From Clostridiales bacterium (GTDB taxonomy: Bacteria > Bacillota > Clostridia > Oscillospirales > Butyricicoccaceae), in NCBI GenBank assembly GCA_004555915.1, contig SFJM01000002.1:1-64000 (forward strand): a stretch of 64,000 nucleotides of DNA, in the 5' to 3' direction. Under the pieces are notes generated by a model. That model was not told the DNA's origin. It saw only the letters and a program-made list of their open reading frames with translations, and did not search any database. The first letter of the stretch is position 1. The number at the start of each line of letters is the position of its first letter. Positions 40,518 to 48,950 of this stretch are shown here, piece after piece. A program made the position numbers and the translations under genes.

Positions 40518-42125
40518 TCAACCTCTCCTTTCTTCAAGAGGACGAAATGTCCGCAAAATTTCCTGTGCACAGCCGATGCCATCCACCGCCGCGCTCATAA
40601 TGCCGCCTGCATAGCCGGCACCTTCGCCACAGGGAATCAGGCCGGCAATATCCCGGCTGTGCCGGTTTTCCAGACGGGTAATCCGTACAGGAGAGCTGGT
40701 TCGGGTTTCCGGACCGGTGAGCAGCGCATCCGCTGCATCAAAGCCCCGGATCTTCCTGCCGAACTGCCGCAAACCGTTCTGCATCTGGCGAACGACAAAG
40801 TCAGGCAAAATTCCCTCCAGCGTAGTATATTGTACACCAATCGGATAGGTTGGCGCAACCCTTCCATGTTTTTTTGTGGGTCTGCCCTGCAGAAAATCCC
40901 CTACCGTCTGGCATGGTGCCCGATAGCCCCCGGTCACACGGAAGGCCTGACGCTCGATCTGTCGCTGGAACGCAATGCCAGCCAGCGCGTCGCCGGTGGG
41001 AAAATCCGAAGGATTCACCGAAACCACAATGGCAGAATTGGCATTTCTGCCGTTTCTCGCGTGGTAGCTCATACCGTTGGTGACAACGGAATCCGGTTCG
41101 CTCTGTGCCGCCACAACCTGCCCGCCCGGACACATACAGAAGGAATAGCATGCCCGGTCATTTTCCCGATGGGACAGGGTATATTCTGCCGGCGGCAATG
41201 CCGGATGTCCGGCGAATTTGCCATACAGCCCCCGGTCGATATCCCGCTGTAAATGCTCAATACGCGCCCCGACAGAAAATGGCTTGGGCTCAAAGAAAAC
41301 CCCCTGCAAATGCAGGCTGCCAAAGGTATCGCGGGCGCTGTGACCAATGGCGAGAATCAGCCGCTCGCAGGGAACCTGTTCCCCGTCAATCACCGCAGCC
41401 TCCAGCACACCGCCACGATGCACCAGACCGGTGAGTGTACAGCCGAACCGTACCTCTCCGCCCATGCGGATAATCGCCTTGCGCATATTGCGGACGACCT
41501 GCTTTAAAATATCTGTACCAATATGCGGCTTGGCACGATAAAGAATTTCCTTTGGTGCGCCGTGTTCCACAAAAGTACGGAGTACCAGCTCACTCATCGG
41601 ATCATTGATGCGGGAGGTCAGCTTGCCATCGGAATATGCCCCGGCACCGCCTTCACCGAACTGGATGTTGCTTGCCGGATCAAAGGAACCGCCGGAGAAA
41701 AAGGTATGCACTGCACGGTCCCGACTCTCGATCGGCTGTCCGCGCTCCACCACCAGCGGACAATACCCGTTTTTCGCCAGCACATAGGCCGCAAACAGAC
41801 CGCCCGGCCCAAAGCCTACAACAATCGGACGATGGGCAAGCGGTTCCGTTCCGGTGGGCTTCGGTTCATCCACCGCTTTTTTCAGTCGCACATCCCCCTG
41901 CCCGACCTGCTCCACTACAGACAGCTCCTTCTGCTCATCCTGCAGTGACAGCAGCACGGAAAGCACCCGCGTCATACGTCCGCGGCGGGCGTCAATGGAT
42001 GCACGATAGATATGGGAGCTGCGGACATCCCCGCTGCGCAGTCCGCATTTTTTCCATGCCGCTGCAAATGCATCCTGCTCGTCTGCTTCCAGCGGCAAAC
42101 GAATATTTCCTACTAAAATTGCCAT
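40518..42125 (-). CDS. FAD-dependent dehydrogenase (COG2509 type)
   Basis: The 535-residue flavoprotein has an N-terminal ferredoxin-like extension (about 1-95), then the Rossmann FAD motif VVGFGPGGLFAAYVLA. The segment IQFGEGGAGAYSDGKL follows, and the C-terminal GEGAGYAGGIMSAAVDGI closes the FAD site. This layout is that of the COG2509 uncharacterised FAD-dependent dehydrogenases, common in Clostridia. The substrate is unknown. It begins at an ATG after AAGGAAAA. The promoter at 42281-42309 leaves an unusually long leader of about 150 nt. Confidence 0.88.
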   Translation of the reverse strand: MAILVGNIRLPLEADEQDAFAAAWKKCGLRSGDVRSSHIYRASIDARRGRMTRVLSVLLSLQDEQKELSVVEQVGQGDVRLKKAVDEPKPTGTEPLAHRPIVVGFGPGGLFAAYVLAKNGYCPLVVERGQPIESRDRAVHTFFSGGSFDPASNIQFGEGGAGAYSDGKLTSRINDPMSELVLRTFVEHGAPKEILYRAKPHIGTDILKQVVRNMRKAIIRMGGEVRFGCTLTGLVHRGGVLEAAVIDGEQVPCERLILAIGHSARDTFGSLHLQGVFFEPKPFSVGARIEHLQRDIDRGLYGKFAGHPALPPAEYTLSHRENDRACYSFCMCPGGQVVAAQSEPDSVVTNGMSYHARNGRNANSAIVVSVNPSDFPTGDALAGIAFQRQIERQAFRVTGGYRAPCQTVGDFLQGRPTKKHGRVAPTYPIGVQYTTLEGILPDFVVRQMQNGLRQFGRKIRGFDAADALLTGPETRTSSPVRITRLENRHSRDIAGLIPCGEGAGYAGGIMSAAVDGIGCAQEILRTFRPLEERRG

Positions 42126-42274
42126 TCATTTTTTCCTTATCAATATTTTAAAATCTTGTGTTTTCGAGCCATTTTTCAAACTTTTATATGCCATAAATTT
42201 TTGAATAAAATATTTTTTGGGCAACGACTTTCATACGCTCATAATCACAAATCATTTCATAGAAGGTTTTTCGA
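42126..42274 (-). promoter_or_regulatory. Long AT-rich leader of the FAD dehydrogenase gene
   Basis: About 150 nt separate the predicted start from the coding region. The leader holds a 23-codon frame starting MICDYERMK (42184-42255) that lacks a ribosome site. No recognised riboswitch was seen. Confidence 0.35.
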
Positions 42275-42280
42275 GTAAAT

Positions 42281-42309
42281 ATTATATCATACTTGAAAAA
42301 TGGATGCAA
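42281..42309 (-). promoter_or_regulatory. Promoter of the FAD dehydrogenase-RseC operon
   Basis: On the minus strand TTGCAT (42304-42309) and TATAAT (42281-42286) are 17 bp apart. Confidence 0.75.
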
Positions 42310-42351
42310 CAAAACCACTCCGCCGGCAACACAGCCTCCGAACCATGAAAC

Positions 42352-42388
42352 GCAAAAACAGGAAGCAAGACAACGTCTGCTCCCTGTT
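42352..42388 (-). terminator. Terminator of the HsmA-like gene
   Basis: A long imperfect stem (AACAGGGAGCAGAC / GTCTTGCTTCCTGTT) is followed on the minus strand by TTTTTGC. Confidence 0.7.
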
Positions 42389-42416
42389 GCTATGCTCTCC
42401 GGCCTCACCAGAGTCG

Positions 42417-42797
42417 TTATCCCATTCCAATTACCATGCCAAGTACATATGGAATGAGCCAGACAAGCCAGACGGCAAGGCTGAATTTGTGGAAGATCTG
42501 CCGTGCATGCTCTGTGCCGCGACGAAGGGTATATACAGCCCAGACCGCATGAATGAGCATGAGAACAATGGCAAGTGTACCAGTGACGGCGTGCAGCGGA
42601 TTCCCTGCCCCTGCATTCTGTGATGCTATGCGCGACATCAGCATGGTACCGGTTGTATCACAGCATAAGCCAAGCCAGAAAATGACAACATGGCGCACAG
42701 TCAATATACCGGAACGGCGTTCGCCGAAAACACCGGCAGTATAGAAAATCAGTGCCAATGTAATAAATACAATAGCTGCCAGCAGCAAAGGTGACAT
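42417..42797 (-). CDS. Small four-helix membrane protein, HsmA/TIGR03987-like
   Basis: The 126-residue protein has four predicted membrane helices, at about 3-22, 32-53, 70-92 and 105-125. A DTTGTMLMSRIA motif after helix 2 and RIFHKFS-type basic residues before helix 4 fit a family I recall as TIGR03987/HsmA-like. No function is established. The ATG has GAGGAGG 8 bp upstream. It is a single gene with its own terminator. The -10 candidate TATACT (near 42829) lacks a good -35. Confidence 0.6.
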   Translation of the reverse strand: MSPLLLAAIVFITLALIFYTAGVFGERRSGILTVRHVVIFWLGLCCDTTGTMLMSRIASQNAGAGNPLHAVTGTLAIVLMLIHAVWAVYTLRRGTEHARQIFHKFSLAVWLVWLIPYVLGMVIGMG

Positions 42798-42940
42798 GAA
42801 TCTTTCCTCCTCTATAATGTATGTTCAAGTATACCATATTTCTGTCTGGAAAGGAACCTCTCAAATATATTCTTTCGATATGATAGCACATTGGAAAGCG
42901 GTCTGAAAACCGATATTTGTGCCAAATCCATGGAATATAT

Positions 42941-43459
42941 TTATTTGTCCAGCAGGTATTTCATATGCTCCAATGCACCGGAGCGGTTTAGTCCGGACAA
43001 CACCAGCCCGGCAAGGACAGCGCCAACCACCGTAGAAATCAGGAAGGGAATGATGTACGCATAAAAGGCTACTGCTGCCGCATCTGTATCCAGGAAGAGG
43101 ACTGCCACCGGATAGGCACACAGACCACCGAGGATACCGGTGCCCAGTACCTCTGCAATCAGGGTCGGCAGCAGCTTTTTTGTCTTCCAATACAGCAGCC
43201 CGCAGCACAGTGCGCCGATCATACTGCCCGGGAAAGCCATCAGGCTGCCCAGACCAAACAGATTGCGGATCAGGCTTGCCAGGAACGCCGCTGCCACGCC
43301 ATAGGCAGGGCCGAGAAACACAGCACAGATAATATTGACCATGTGCTGTATCGGCGCACAACGGGAACCCAGAATCGGGAAGGAAAACATACTGCCCACA
43401 ACGGCAATATCCGCCAGAATGGCACAGATCACCAGCTTTTTGATACGGGAACGATTCAT
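42941..43459 (-). CDS. thiW: ThiW-like energy-coupling factor S component (thiazole precursor uptake)
   Basis: The protein is 172 residues from the ATG with AAGGAG 7 bp upstream. It has five to six transmembrane helices. The conserved PILGSRCAPIQHMVNI and LIRNLFGLGSLMAFPGSMIGAL stretches are typical of ThiW, the membrane subunit of an ECF importer for hydroxyethylthiazole. It would work with a shared EcfA/EcfT module encoded elsewhere. It is monocistronic, with a strong promoter and a leader of about 90 nt that does not match the TPP riboswitch consensus. Confidence 0.82.
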   Translation of the reverse strand: MNRSRIKKLVICAILADIAVVGSMFSFPILGSRCAPIQHMVNIICAVFLGPAYGVAAAFLASLIRNLFGLGSLMAFPGSMIGALCCGLLYWKTKKLLPTLIAEVLGTGILGGLCAYPVAVLFLDTDAAAVAFYAYIIPFLISTVVGAVLAGLVLSGLNRSGALEHMKYLLDK

Positions 43460-43550
43460 AAAGTGACTCCTTGAAACAAAAATCGAGCATATTACAAAAA
43501 GTCCATACCCAAGGTGGTATGCCCCTTCGTAACACACTCGTGAAACTCTG
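43460..43550 (-). promoter_or_regulatory. Structured leader of thiW
   Basis: The leader holds a hairpin (CATACC / GGTATG, 43504-43521) beside a GGGGC run and a CCCAGAG segment that could pair with it. The CTGAGA and ACCTGAT signatures of TPP riboswitches are missing. It may be another thiamine-precursor sensing RNA or an unregulated leader. Confidence 0.35.
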
Positions 43551-43556
43551 GGCAAC

Positions 43557-43585
43557 AGAATAGCATATCTTTTGACATTTGTCAA
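43557..43585 (-). promoter_or_regulatory. thiW promoter with overlapping palindrome
   Basis: On the minus strand TTGACA (43580-43585) and TATTCT (43557-43562) are 17 bp apart. A 7-2-7 palindrome, TTTGACA-nn-TGTCAAA, covers the -35 (plus strand 43571-43586) and may be an operator. Confidence 0.7.
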
Positions 43586-43613
43586 ACCACTTTTTCCAAT
43601 TACAGCAGGATAC

Positions 43614-43650
43614 GCAAAAAATCCGCCTGCATCAGCAACTGCAGGCGGAT
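43614..43650 (-). terminator. Terminator of cdaA-cdaR
   Basis: A perfect 10-bp stem (ATCCGCCTGC / GCAGGCGGAT) is followed on the minus strand by six Ts. Confidence 0.9.
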
Positions 43651-43663
43651 TCGATAGTTTGGA

Positions 43664-44902
43664 TCATTCCGAAGTTTTCTGTCTTGTAATGCGGATCACA
43701 ACGCTGTAATTTCCGCTGACCGTGCTGCCATCCGGGCTGCTGATGCTGACACCGATGGTATGCTGTCCCTCTGACAAATCTGCAGAGGCCAGCTCCGCAA
43801 CGCCATAAATATCATCTGCACTGATGGAATTTAACAGCTTTTCCTTGCCCGTCAGTGTAACCTTCAGGGAAGCCGTTTCAAGTGAAACTTCTGCCTCCGG
43901 ATCCTCATTGGTATCATTCAGCCGGATATCCGTCACAGTATATTCCTTTGTGATATCTTCCTGGGTGGAAACCGTAACGGTTGCCGTGGTTGGCTGGCCA
44001 TCCGTCAACGAAATGCCAATTGGCAGGTTGATGTCGAAATCATAGGTGCCGCCATTTTCCACATCATTGACATTAATCGCGCCCAGATTAATCGACTTTA
44101 CCGCATCGACTGCATTGGGTTCACCGACAATTTCCACTGTTTTCGGTGAAATCGAGACAGAAATTGCGTTTTCCGCATCCTCTGGCGAAACGGTTACCTC
44201 CAACGGGACGGATTTGATCTCATAAACCGGTACGGAAACAGTAACACTCGCAACATCCCGGGAAATATTGGTGGTATCCACTGCCTTATCATTGTCATTA
44301 ACCAGCTTATAGGAGTAGTTATTGCTAATCGTTTCCTTCACGCCATCGGTATCAATATAGACAACCGCCTTGGAAATCTCCTCCAGGATGGTTGCCGGGC
44401 CGGAAATCTTGACAGAATCCACAGACAGCCTGGGTGTACCATATCGATAGCCCTTCGGTGCATCTTCACTCAATTCCACAGAAACCGGGACAATCTTGGT
44501 CTCAATCTCATCCACCGACAATGTAATGGTCTCCGGGCTTCTGCCAACGCAGGTCATACCGCTTTCCGGCAGGATCACATTATATGGGATCTCATATGTG
44601 CCCGGTGCGGAAATGCTGTCACTCAGATTGACCTGCACCTTGATCTGGGATGCCGTCAGGGTAGCCAGACGGCTGGTGGAAGCAGAAACCTTGACATTTA
44701 CCGTGGTATCAGCACCCTCTACCACCTTCAGATTATAGGAATTGTACAGCTGATCCACACCTGTCAGCTGTACGGCAATATCCCGATATTCCACCGTGCG
44801 TGTGGGATTCTGCACGCTCATAAAATAACTCCAGAGGATAATCGCTGCCATGACCGAAAGCAGCTTGGTTAAAATATCATGCTTTATAAACCAGTTATTC
44901 AT
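43664..44902 (-). CDS. cdaR: CdaR/YbbR-domain regulator of cyclic-di-AMP synthase
   Basis: The 412-residue protein has one N-terminal membrane helix (LLSVMAAIILWSYFM) and an extracytoplasmic region built of about four YbbR repeats, each with a P-V-x-V-type strand such as IVPVSVEL, VKISGP and SVPLEVTV. CdaR binds and modulates the membrane cyclic-di-AMP synthase CdaA. Its ATG overlaps the cdaA stop by ATGA. The usual third gene glmM does not follow here; a terminator closes the pair. Confidence 0.93.
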   Translation of the reverse strand: MNNWFIKHDILTKLLSVMAAIILWSYFMSVQNPTRTVEYRDIAVQLTGVDQLYNSYNLKVVEGADTTVNVKVSASTSRLATLTASQIKVQVNLSDSISAPGTYEIPYNVILPESGMTCVGRSPETITLSVDEIETKIVPVSVELSEDAPKGYRYGTPRLSVDSVKISGPATILEEISKAVVYIDTDGVKETISNNYSYKLVNDNDKAVDTTNISRDVASVTVSVPVYEIKSVPLEVTVSPEDAENAISVSISPKTVEIVGEPNAVDAVKSINLGAINVNDVENGGTYDFDINLPIGISLTDGQPTTATVTVSTQEDITKEYTVTDIRLNDTNEDPEAEVSLETASLKVTLTGKEKLLNSISADDIYGVAELASADLSEGQHTIGVSISSPDGSTVSGNYSVVIRITRQKTSE

Positions 44903-45816
44903 TTTTTATTCCTCCTGAGTCCCGGGATCTTATCCAGAAGCTTATCCAAAAGCGTGACATCCTTTGGAATTTCATCCTCCAGAATATTCACCAGGAGTTC
45001 GGAATGGAGAATTTCATCCAACTGCTCCGGCACCAGATGACGCTGAAGCCTGCCATCCATGGCAATGGAAATTGAACCGGTTTCCTCGGATACCACCAGA
45101 CTGATGGAATCAAAGCGTTCACTCATGCCCACCGCTGCGCGATGGCGTGTGCCAAGCTCCTTGGCAAGGTTCGGGTTCGGTGACAGCGGCAGCACACAGC
45201 CGGCAGCCTGAATGCGTCCGGCACGGATAATCATTGCGCCATCATGCAGCGGGGCACCTTCATAAAAAATATTCCGCACCAGTTCATCCTTTACATCGGC
45301 ATTGACGACGGTACCGGTTTTAATGATATCATTCAGGTTTTCCCTGCGCTCAAAAATAATCAGCGCGCCGGTGCGTGACCAGGACATCTCCGAACAGGCA
45401 TGCACAATTTCCAATATCGCCTGTTCCTCCATCGGTACCATATCATTGCGCAGCATCAGCGAGGAAAGCTTGCTCCTGCCCATCCGTTCCAGAATACGGC
45501 GAAGCTCCGGCTGGAAAACAATTGCAATGACAACAATGCCCCATGTCAGGACTGCACGGAACAGATAATTCACCATGGTCAGCTGCAGGATATTGGAAAT
45601 CCACATTGCAGCGATTAAAATAATCACACCACGGATAATGCGTGCAGAACTCGTTTCTCTTACCAGCTTCACAACCTGATAGATGAGAAACGAGACCACA
45701 GCGATATCAACAACATCTGAAATGTTAATAGCTGATAAATTTTGCCAGATCATTTGGATATAATCCATAAAGTCATTCAATCTCCCCATCAATCCGCAAT
45801 CTGCAGTTTCCTTCAT
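44899..45816 (-). CDS. cdaA: Diadenylate cyclase CdaA
   Basis: The 305-residue enzyme makes cyclic-di-AMP from two ATP. Three N-terminal transmembrane helices at about 28-115 are followed by a short coiled segment and the DAC domain. The catalytic motifs are EGAPLHDGAMII (DGA) and LGTRHRAAVGMSE (RHR). The first ATG lacks a clear ribosome site; an internal ATG at codon 17 (MDYIQMIWQ) gives a more family-like N terminus. The c-di-AMP signal controls potassium and osmolyte balance. Its partner CdaR overlaps it by 4 bp. Confidence 0.95.
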   Translation of the reverse strand: MKETADCGLMGRLNDFMDYIQMIWQNLSAINISDVVDIAVVSFLIYQVVKLVRETSSARIIRGVIILIAAMWISNILQLTMVNYLFRAVLTWGIVVIAIVFQPELRRILERMGRSKLSSLMLRNDMVPMEEQAILEIVHACSEMSWSRTGALIIFERRENLNDIIKTGTVVNADVKDELVRNIFYEGAPLHDGAMIIRAGRIQAAGCVLPLSPNPNLAKELGTRHRAAVGMSERFDSISLVVSEETGSISIAMDGRLQRHLVPEQLDEILHSELLVNILEDEIPKDVTLLDKLLDKIPGLRRNKK

Positions 45817-45834
45817 GTTTCCACGAGTAATTTT

Positions 45835-45863
45835 ATTCTATCACAAGTTGCGTGTCCTGTGAA
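45835..45863 (-). promoter_or_regulatory. cdaA-cdaR promoter
   Basis: On the minus strand TTCACA (45858-45863) and TAGAAT (45835-45840) are 17 bp apart. Confidence 0.65.
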
Positions 45864-45867
45864 CACT

Positions 45868-47031
45868 CTATTCCAAATTTTGCTCCGTTTCTTTTCCGCT
45901 AATATATGCCAATCTGGCAGCGAACCGCCGGATCTGCCGCTCTGTCTGGAACCAGCCCGGCGAAATACGCACGGTTCCACAATGCATCGTCCCTGCAGTC
46001 TGATGTGCCAACGGAGCACAGTGCAGCCCGGCACGGACACAGATATTCTGCTCCGCCAGGCGAAGTGCTACCGTTTCCGCCGGCAGCTGACGGCTGTAAA
46101 ACGACAGCACGCCGGCCTGCCGATTGGGATCCGGCGAGACAAACGATACAATTCCCGGTATATTTTGCAGTTCCTCCGCTGCCGCGCAGCATAAATGACG
46201 TTCATGGCTCATAATTTCCGCCTGTTCTGCCTTCTGAATGAATTTCATCCCTTCAAACAATCCGGCAATTCCCGCCACATTCGGTGTGCCGCATTCCAGC
46301 CGATCCGGCAATAAATCCGGCATTTCTAGCAGCTCCGACCCGCTTCCCGTTCCGCCGGAGAGCAGCGGACGCGGCAGCTCCTCTGACAGCCACAGCAGGA
46401 TACCGGTTCCCGGTGGGCCATACAGCCCCTTATGTCCCGGCATGCAGACAGCGGCAAGACTGTGTAATTGGGACACATCAATGGGAATCACACCGGCAGA
46501 CTGAGAGGCATCCAGTATCAGTGGGATATCATGGGCAGCCAGCAGTGCATCCAGCTCCTCCAGCGGCTGGATATAACCAAAAACATTGGACACATGGCAC
46601 AGCACAAAGCAGTCCGCACCATCTGCAATGGCCTTTTGGGCAGATTCCAGCAGCAACGCATCATTCCACAATTCTCCGCTGAGGATAGTCAGCTGCATGT
46701 TGTTCTGCTTTACCGCCTGTAATACCGGACGGTAAACCGCATTGTGTTCAAAGGGAGAAATGGCAAAATGCCGCCTCTTTTCCGCCATGGCATAAATCGC
46801 AAGATTGAGCGCATGCGTTGCATTACAGGTAAAAATCACACGCCGCGGGTCGGACAGTCCGAATAACTCCGCTGCCAGCACACGGGTATCATACAATATT
46901 TCCGCACCGGTGATTGCCGGGCGATGTGCACTCCGCCCTACGCCTGCCGCCTGATGCAATGCCCAGCGCATGGCCGACCATACCGCGGGTGGTTTTTTCA
47001 GGGTGGTTGCCGCATTATCCAGATAAATCAT
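45868..47031 (-). CDS. Cysteine desulfurase family protein (class V aminotransferase)
   Basis: The protein is 387 residues from the ATG with GGGAGG 6 bp upstream. The PLP enzyme begins IYLDNAATTLKKP and has NATHALNLAIY, the PLP-binding His200-Lys201 in PGHKGLYGPPG, and the persulfide Cys338 in RAGLHCAPLAHQ. It matches the SufS/CsdA-like group paired with DUF3343 in Firmicutes, so sulfur or selenium transfer is likely. No sufBCD or iscU genes are near. The start overlaps the DUF3343 gene by 17 bp, indicating a tight pair. Confidence 0.88.
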   Translation of the reverse strand: MIYLDNAATTLKKPPAVWSAMRWALHQAAGVGRSAHRPAITGAEILYDTRVLAAELFGLSDPRRVIFTCNATHALNLAIYAMAEKRRHFAISPFEHNAVYRPVLQAVKQNNMQLTILSGELWNDALLLESAQKAIADGADCFVLCHVSNVFGYIQPLEELDALLAAHDIPLILDASQSAGVIPIDVSQLHSLAAVCMPGHKGLYGPPGTGILLWLSEELPRPLLSGGTGSGSELLEMPDLLPDRLECGTPNVAGIAGLFEGMKFIQKAEQAEIMSHERHLCCAAAEELQNIPGIVSFVSPDPNRQAGVLSFYSRQLPAETVALRLAEQNICVRAGLHCAPLAHQTAGTMHCGTVRISPGWFQTERQIRRFAARLAYISGKETEQNLE

Positions 47032-47260
47032 TGCCATCCTCCCAGCACCAGAGATCGGATGTGATACCGGCCTGCTCCAGACAGTGCTCCGCCTGTTCGG
47101 ATAACCGACTGTCTATATCAATCGCCCACGAGCAGGAACGCACCTGTTTGGAACGCGGCGGGCGGGTCAGTTTTCCGCTTATGCCGCATGCGGACAGCCT
47201 GCGGGATAGAATCATGGCTTCACTCTGGGATCGGCACAGGAGTAAACGATGCTGTTTCAT
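47015..47260 (-). CDS. DUF3343 putative Se/S carrier protein
   Basis: The 81-residue protein has GGAGG upstream of the ATG. The beta-alpha-beta pattern with SQSEAMILSRRLSACGI fits the DUF3343 family, described as a putative selenium/sulfur carrier because of its link to desulfurases. The usual second Cys motif is seen only as CSWAID. It is translated just ahead of the cysteine desulfurase-like protein and may accept its persulfide, which is an inference from the pairing. Confidence 0.75.
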   Translation of the reverse strand: MKQHRLLLCRSQSEAMILSRRLSACGISGKLTRPPRSKQVRSCSWAIDIDSRLSEQAEHCLEQAGITSDLWCWEDGNDLSG

Positions 47261-47328
47261 CTTCCGCACCTCCAAAATCCGTTCTTCTTATCAGTATAAG
47301 ATTTATATCCGGAATTTGTGCCTGTCTC

Positions 47329-47357
47329 TTGCAAAAAGTGACGGTTTGTGCTAAGGT
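47329..47357 (+). promoter_or_regulatory. Promoter of the DUF815 ATPase gene
   Basis: TTGCAA (47329-47334) and TAAGGT (47352-47357) are 17 bp apart. The -10 is weak. Confidence 0.5.
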
Positions 47358-47391
47358 AAAAGGCGTTGATAAATCTCAAAGAGGTGACATT

Positions 47392-48621
47392 ATGATGAAC
47401 AGCACAGCGCTCCGTCTGCGTCTGGAATCCCTGACCGTGCTGGGAAACCTTCGTCATACGGAAGTATTCAAGGCTTATGCTGATACACTCGCTGCATTAT
47501 ATGAAAATCCGGTAGCATTCTGCCAGAACTATGCACATCTGTGCCGGTTTCATTACCGCAATAAGGATTTGGGCAGATTGTTCGCGGCTGAAATCCATTA
47601 TGATAACAATGTCCTGACACAGAATGTGGATGCAAAGCTTCCGGAAGAGGTTCGTGCAGCAGCTGATTTTGACCTGTATACCATCAATACGCTGATTTCC
47701 CTTTCCGGCGCGGATATTCTGGCGTTTGCACGCAAGACCTTTCCGAAGATTGGCGACCTGCTGGATACCCTGCCGGGCTTTTCTGCCGGTACGCCGCTGC
47801 CCTTCGGCAACTGTGACGGCCTGTGCCAGATGTACCGCAAGCGCGGTTCCGGTTACTTTGCCCGTGCCAACGCCTTTACCGTTCTGGACGGCAAGCCCCA
47901 GCCGATTGCCAAACCGGACCCGATCCGCCTGACCGATCTGAAGGGCTATGCGGTACAGAAGAAGCAGATCCGTGACAATACCCTCGCCCTGCTGGAGGGC
48001 AAGGATGCCAACAACATCTTCCTGTACGGTGACAAGGGCTGTGGCAAGTCCTCTACTGTCAAGGCCATTGCCAATGAATATGCAGACCGTGGCCTGAAGA
48101 TCATTGAAATGCCGATGAGCCAGATCAACAGCTTCCCGTCCATCTGTGCCCAGATTGAGGAAAGCCCGTTTAAGTTCATTCTGTTCCTGGATGATCTGAC
48201 CTTTACGTCAGAGGATGAACGATTCATCACGCTCAAAGCCTTTATTGAAGGCGGCGTTGCCGGTAAACCGTCGAATATGGCGATTTACGCAACCTCCAAC
48301 CGCCGTCATATCATCCGTGAAAACTTTGCAGACCGTGGCAGTGATGAAGTGCATCGCAATGACGCCATGCAGTCGGCATCTTCTCTGGCTGACCGGTTCG
48401 GCATCAAGATCACCTTTGTCAATCCGGTCAAGAATGAATACCTGTCTATTGTGGATCAGCTGGCCGAAGATTACGGTCTTACTCTGTCCCAGGACAAGCT
48501 GCACCAGCTGGCAGAAAGCTTTGCTGTTCGCAAGAATGGCCGTTCCCCGCGTACTGCACGCCAGTTTATCATGCATCAGCTTTCTCTGGAATCCGGCGAA
48601 AAGGAAGAAGAAAAGGCATAA
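47392..48621 (+). CDS. DUF815 family AAA+ ATPase
   Basis: The 409-residue protein has an N-terminal helical domain (about 1-190) and a P-loop ATPase domain. The ATPase domain shows YGDKGCGKSS (Walker A), FILFLDDLTF (Walker B), a TSNRRHIIREN sensor segment and an Arg-rich lid with KNGRSPRTARQF. The family, COG2607, is widespread in Clostridia and proteobacteria but has no firm role. The ATG has GAGGTGAC upstream. It is on the plus strand between minus-strand neighbours and ends in a strong terminator. Confidence 0.88.
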   Translation: MMNSTALRLRLESLTVLGNLRHTEVFKAYADTLAALYENPVAFCQNYAHLCRFHYRNKDLGRLFAAEIHYDNNVLTQNVDAKLPEEVRAAADFDLYTINTLISLSGADILAFARKTFPKIGDLLDTLPGFSAGTPLPFGNCDGLCQMYRKRGSGYFARANAFTVLDGKPQPIAKPDPIRLTDLKGYAVQKKQIRDNTLALLEGKDANNIFLYGDKGCGKSSTVKAIANEYADRGLKIIEMPMSQINSFPSICAQIEESPFKFILFLDDLTFTSEDERFITLKAFIEGGVAGKPSNMAIYATSNRRHIIRENFADRGSDEVHRNDAMQSASSLADRFGIKITFVNPVKNEYLSIVDQLAEDYGLTLSQDKLHQLAESFAVRKNGRSPRTARQFIMHQLSLESGEKEEEKA

Positions 48622-48662
48622 TCGTTATTTTCTCCCCCTAAATATCATGTCATATAGGTTAA

Positions 48663-48694
48663 GAGCTGAATCTTCACGATTCAGCTCTTTTTTT
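48663..48694 (+). terminator. Terminator of the DUF815 gene
   Basis: A 10-bp stem (GAGCTGAATC / GATTCAGCTC) is followed by seven Ts. Confidence 0.9.
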
Positions 48695-48787
48695 GCAAAT
48701 GCTATTCTGTTAACCGTTCTCTAAAAAATAAAGCCAAAACAGAACTCAATCCACTTTGACTTTATTATGATTACATTAATTTTTGTT

Positions 48788-48928
48788 TCAGCTAAAGGAC
48801 GTTGTCTTCGATCTGACGCATGGTTTCCAAAAATACTTCATCCGCCTGACCGCTTGGATCATAATGCCATATTCCTGTTTCATCAGACGAACCGCATCCG
48901 GATTGATTCGGATACCAGCTTTGCTCAT
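48788..48928 (-). pseudogene. Small frameshifted gene after the ArsR cassette
   Basis: An ATG with AAGGAG 7 bp upstream opens a 46-codon frame beginning MSKAGIRINPDAVRLMKQEY. After about codon 23 the reading becomes rich in odd residues (YFWKPC). Shifting the frame by one base at the run read as ATGATCC (near 48860) gives DPSGQADEVFLETMRQ then IEDNVL and a stop at 48792. This is an acidic helix that fits the first part far better. A one-base loss would explain it, so the gene is probably broken, or the base call is wrong. The family is not recognised. Confidence 0.5.
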
Positions 48929-48950
48929 AAACGATCTCCTTCCGACACAA

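Noticed and set aside
43460..43550. TPP riboswitch before thiW
   Set aside because: The conserved CTGAGA and ACCTGAT sequences are absent. It is kept only as an unidentified leader.
47188..47391. Upstream in-frame extension of the DUF815 ATPase (68 codons)
   Set aside because: The extension crosses the predicted promoter and the divergent DUF3343 gene; the ATG at 47392 has a good ribosome site.
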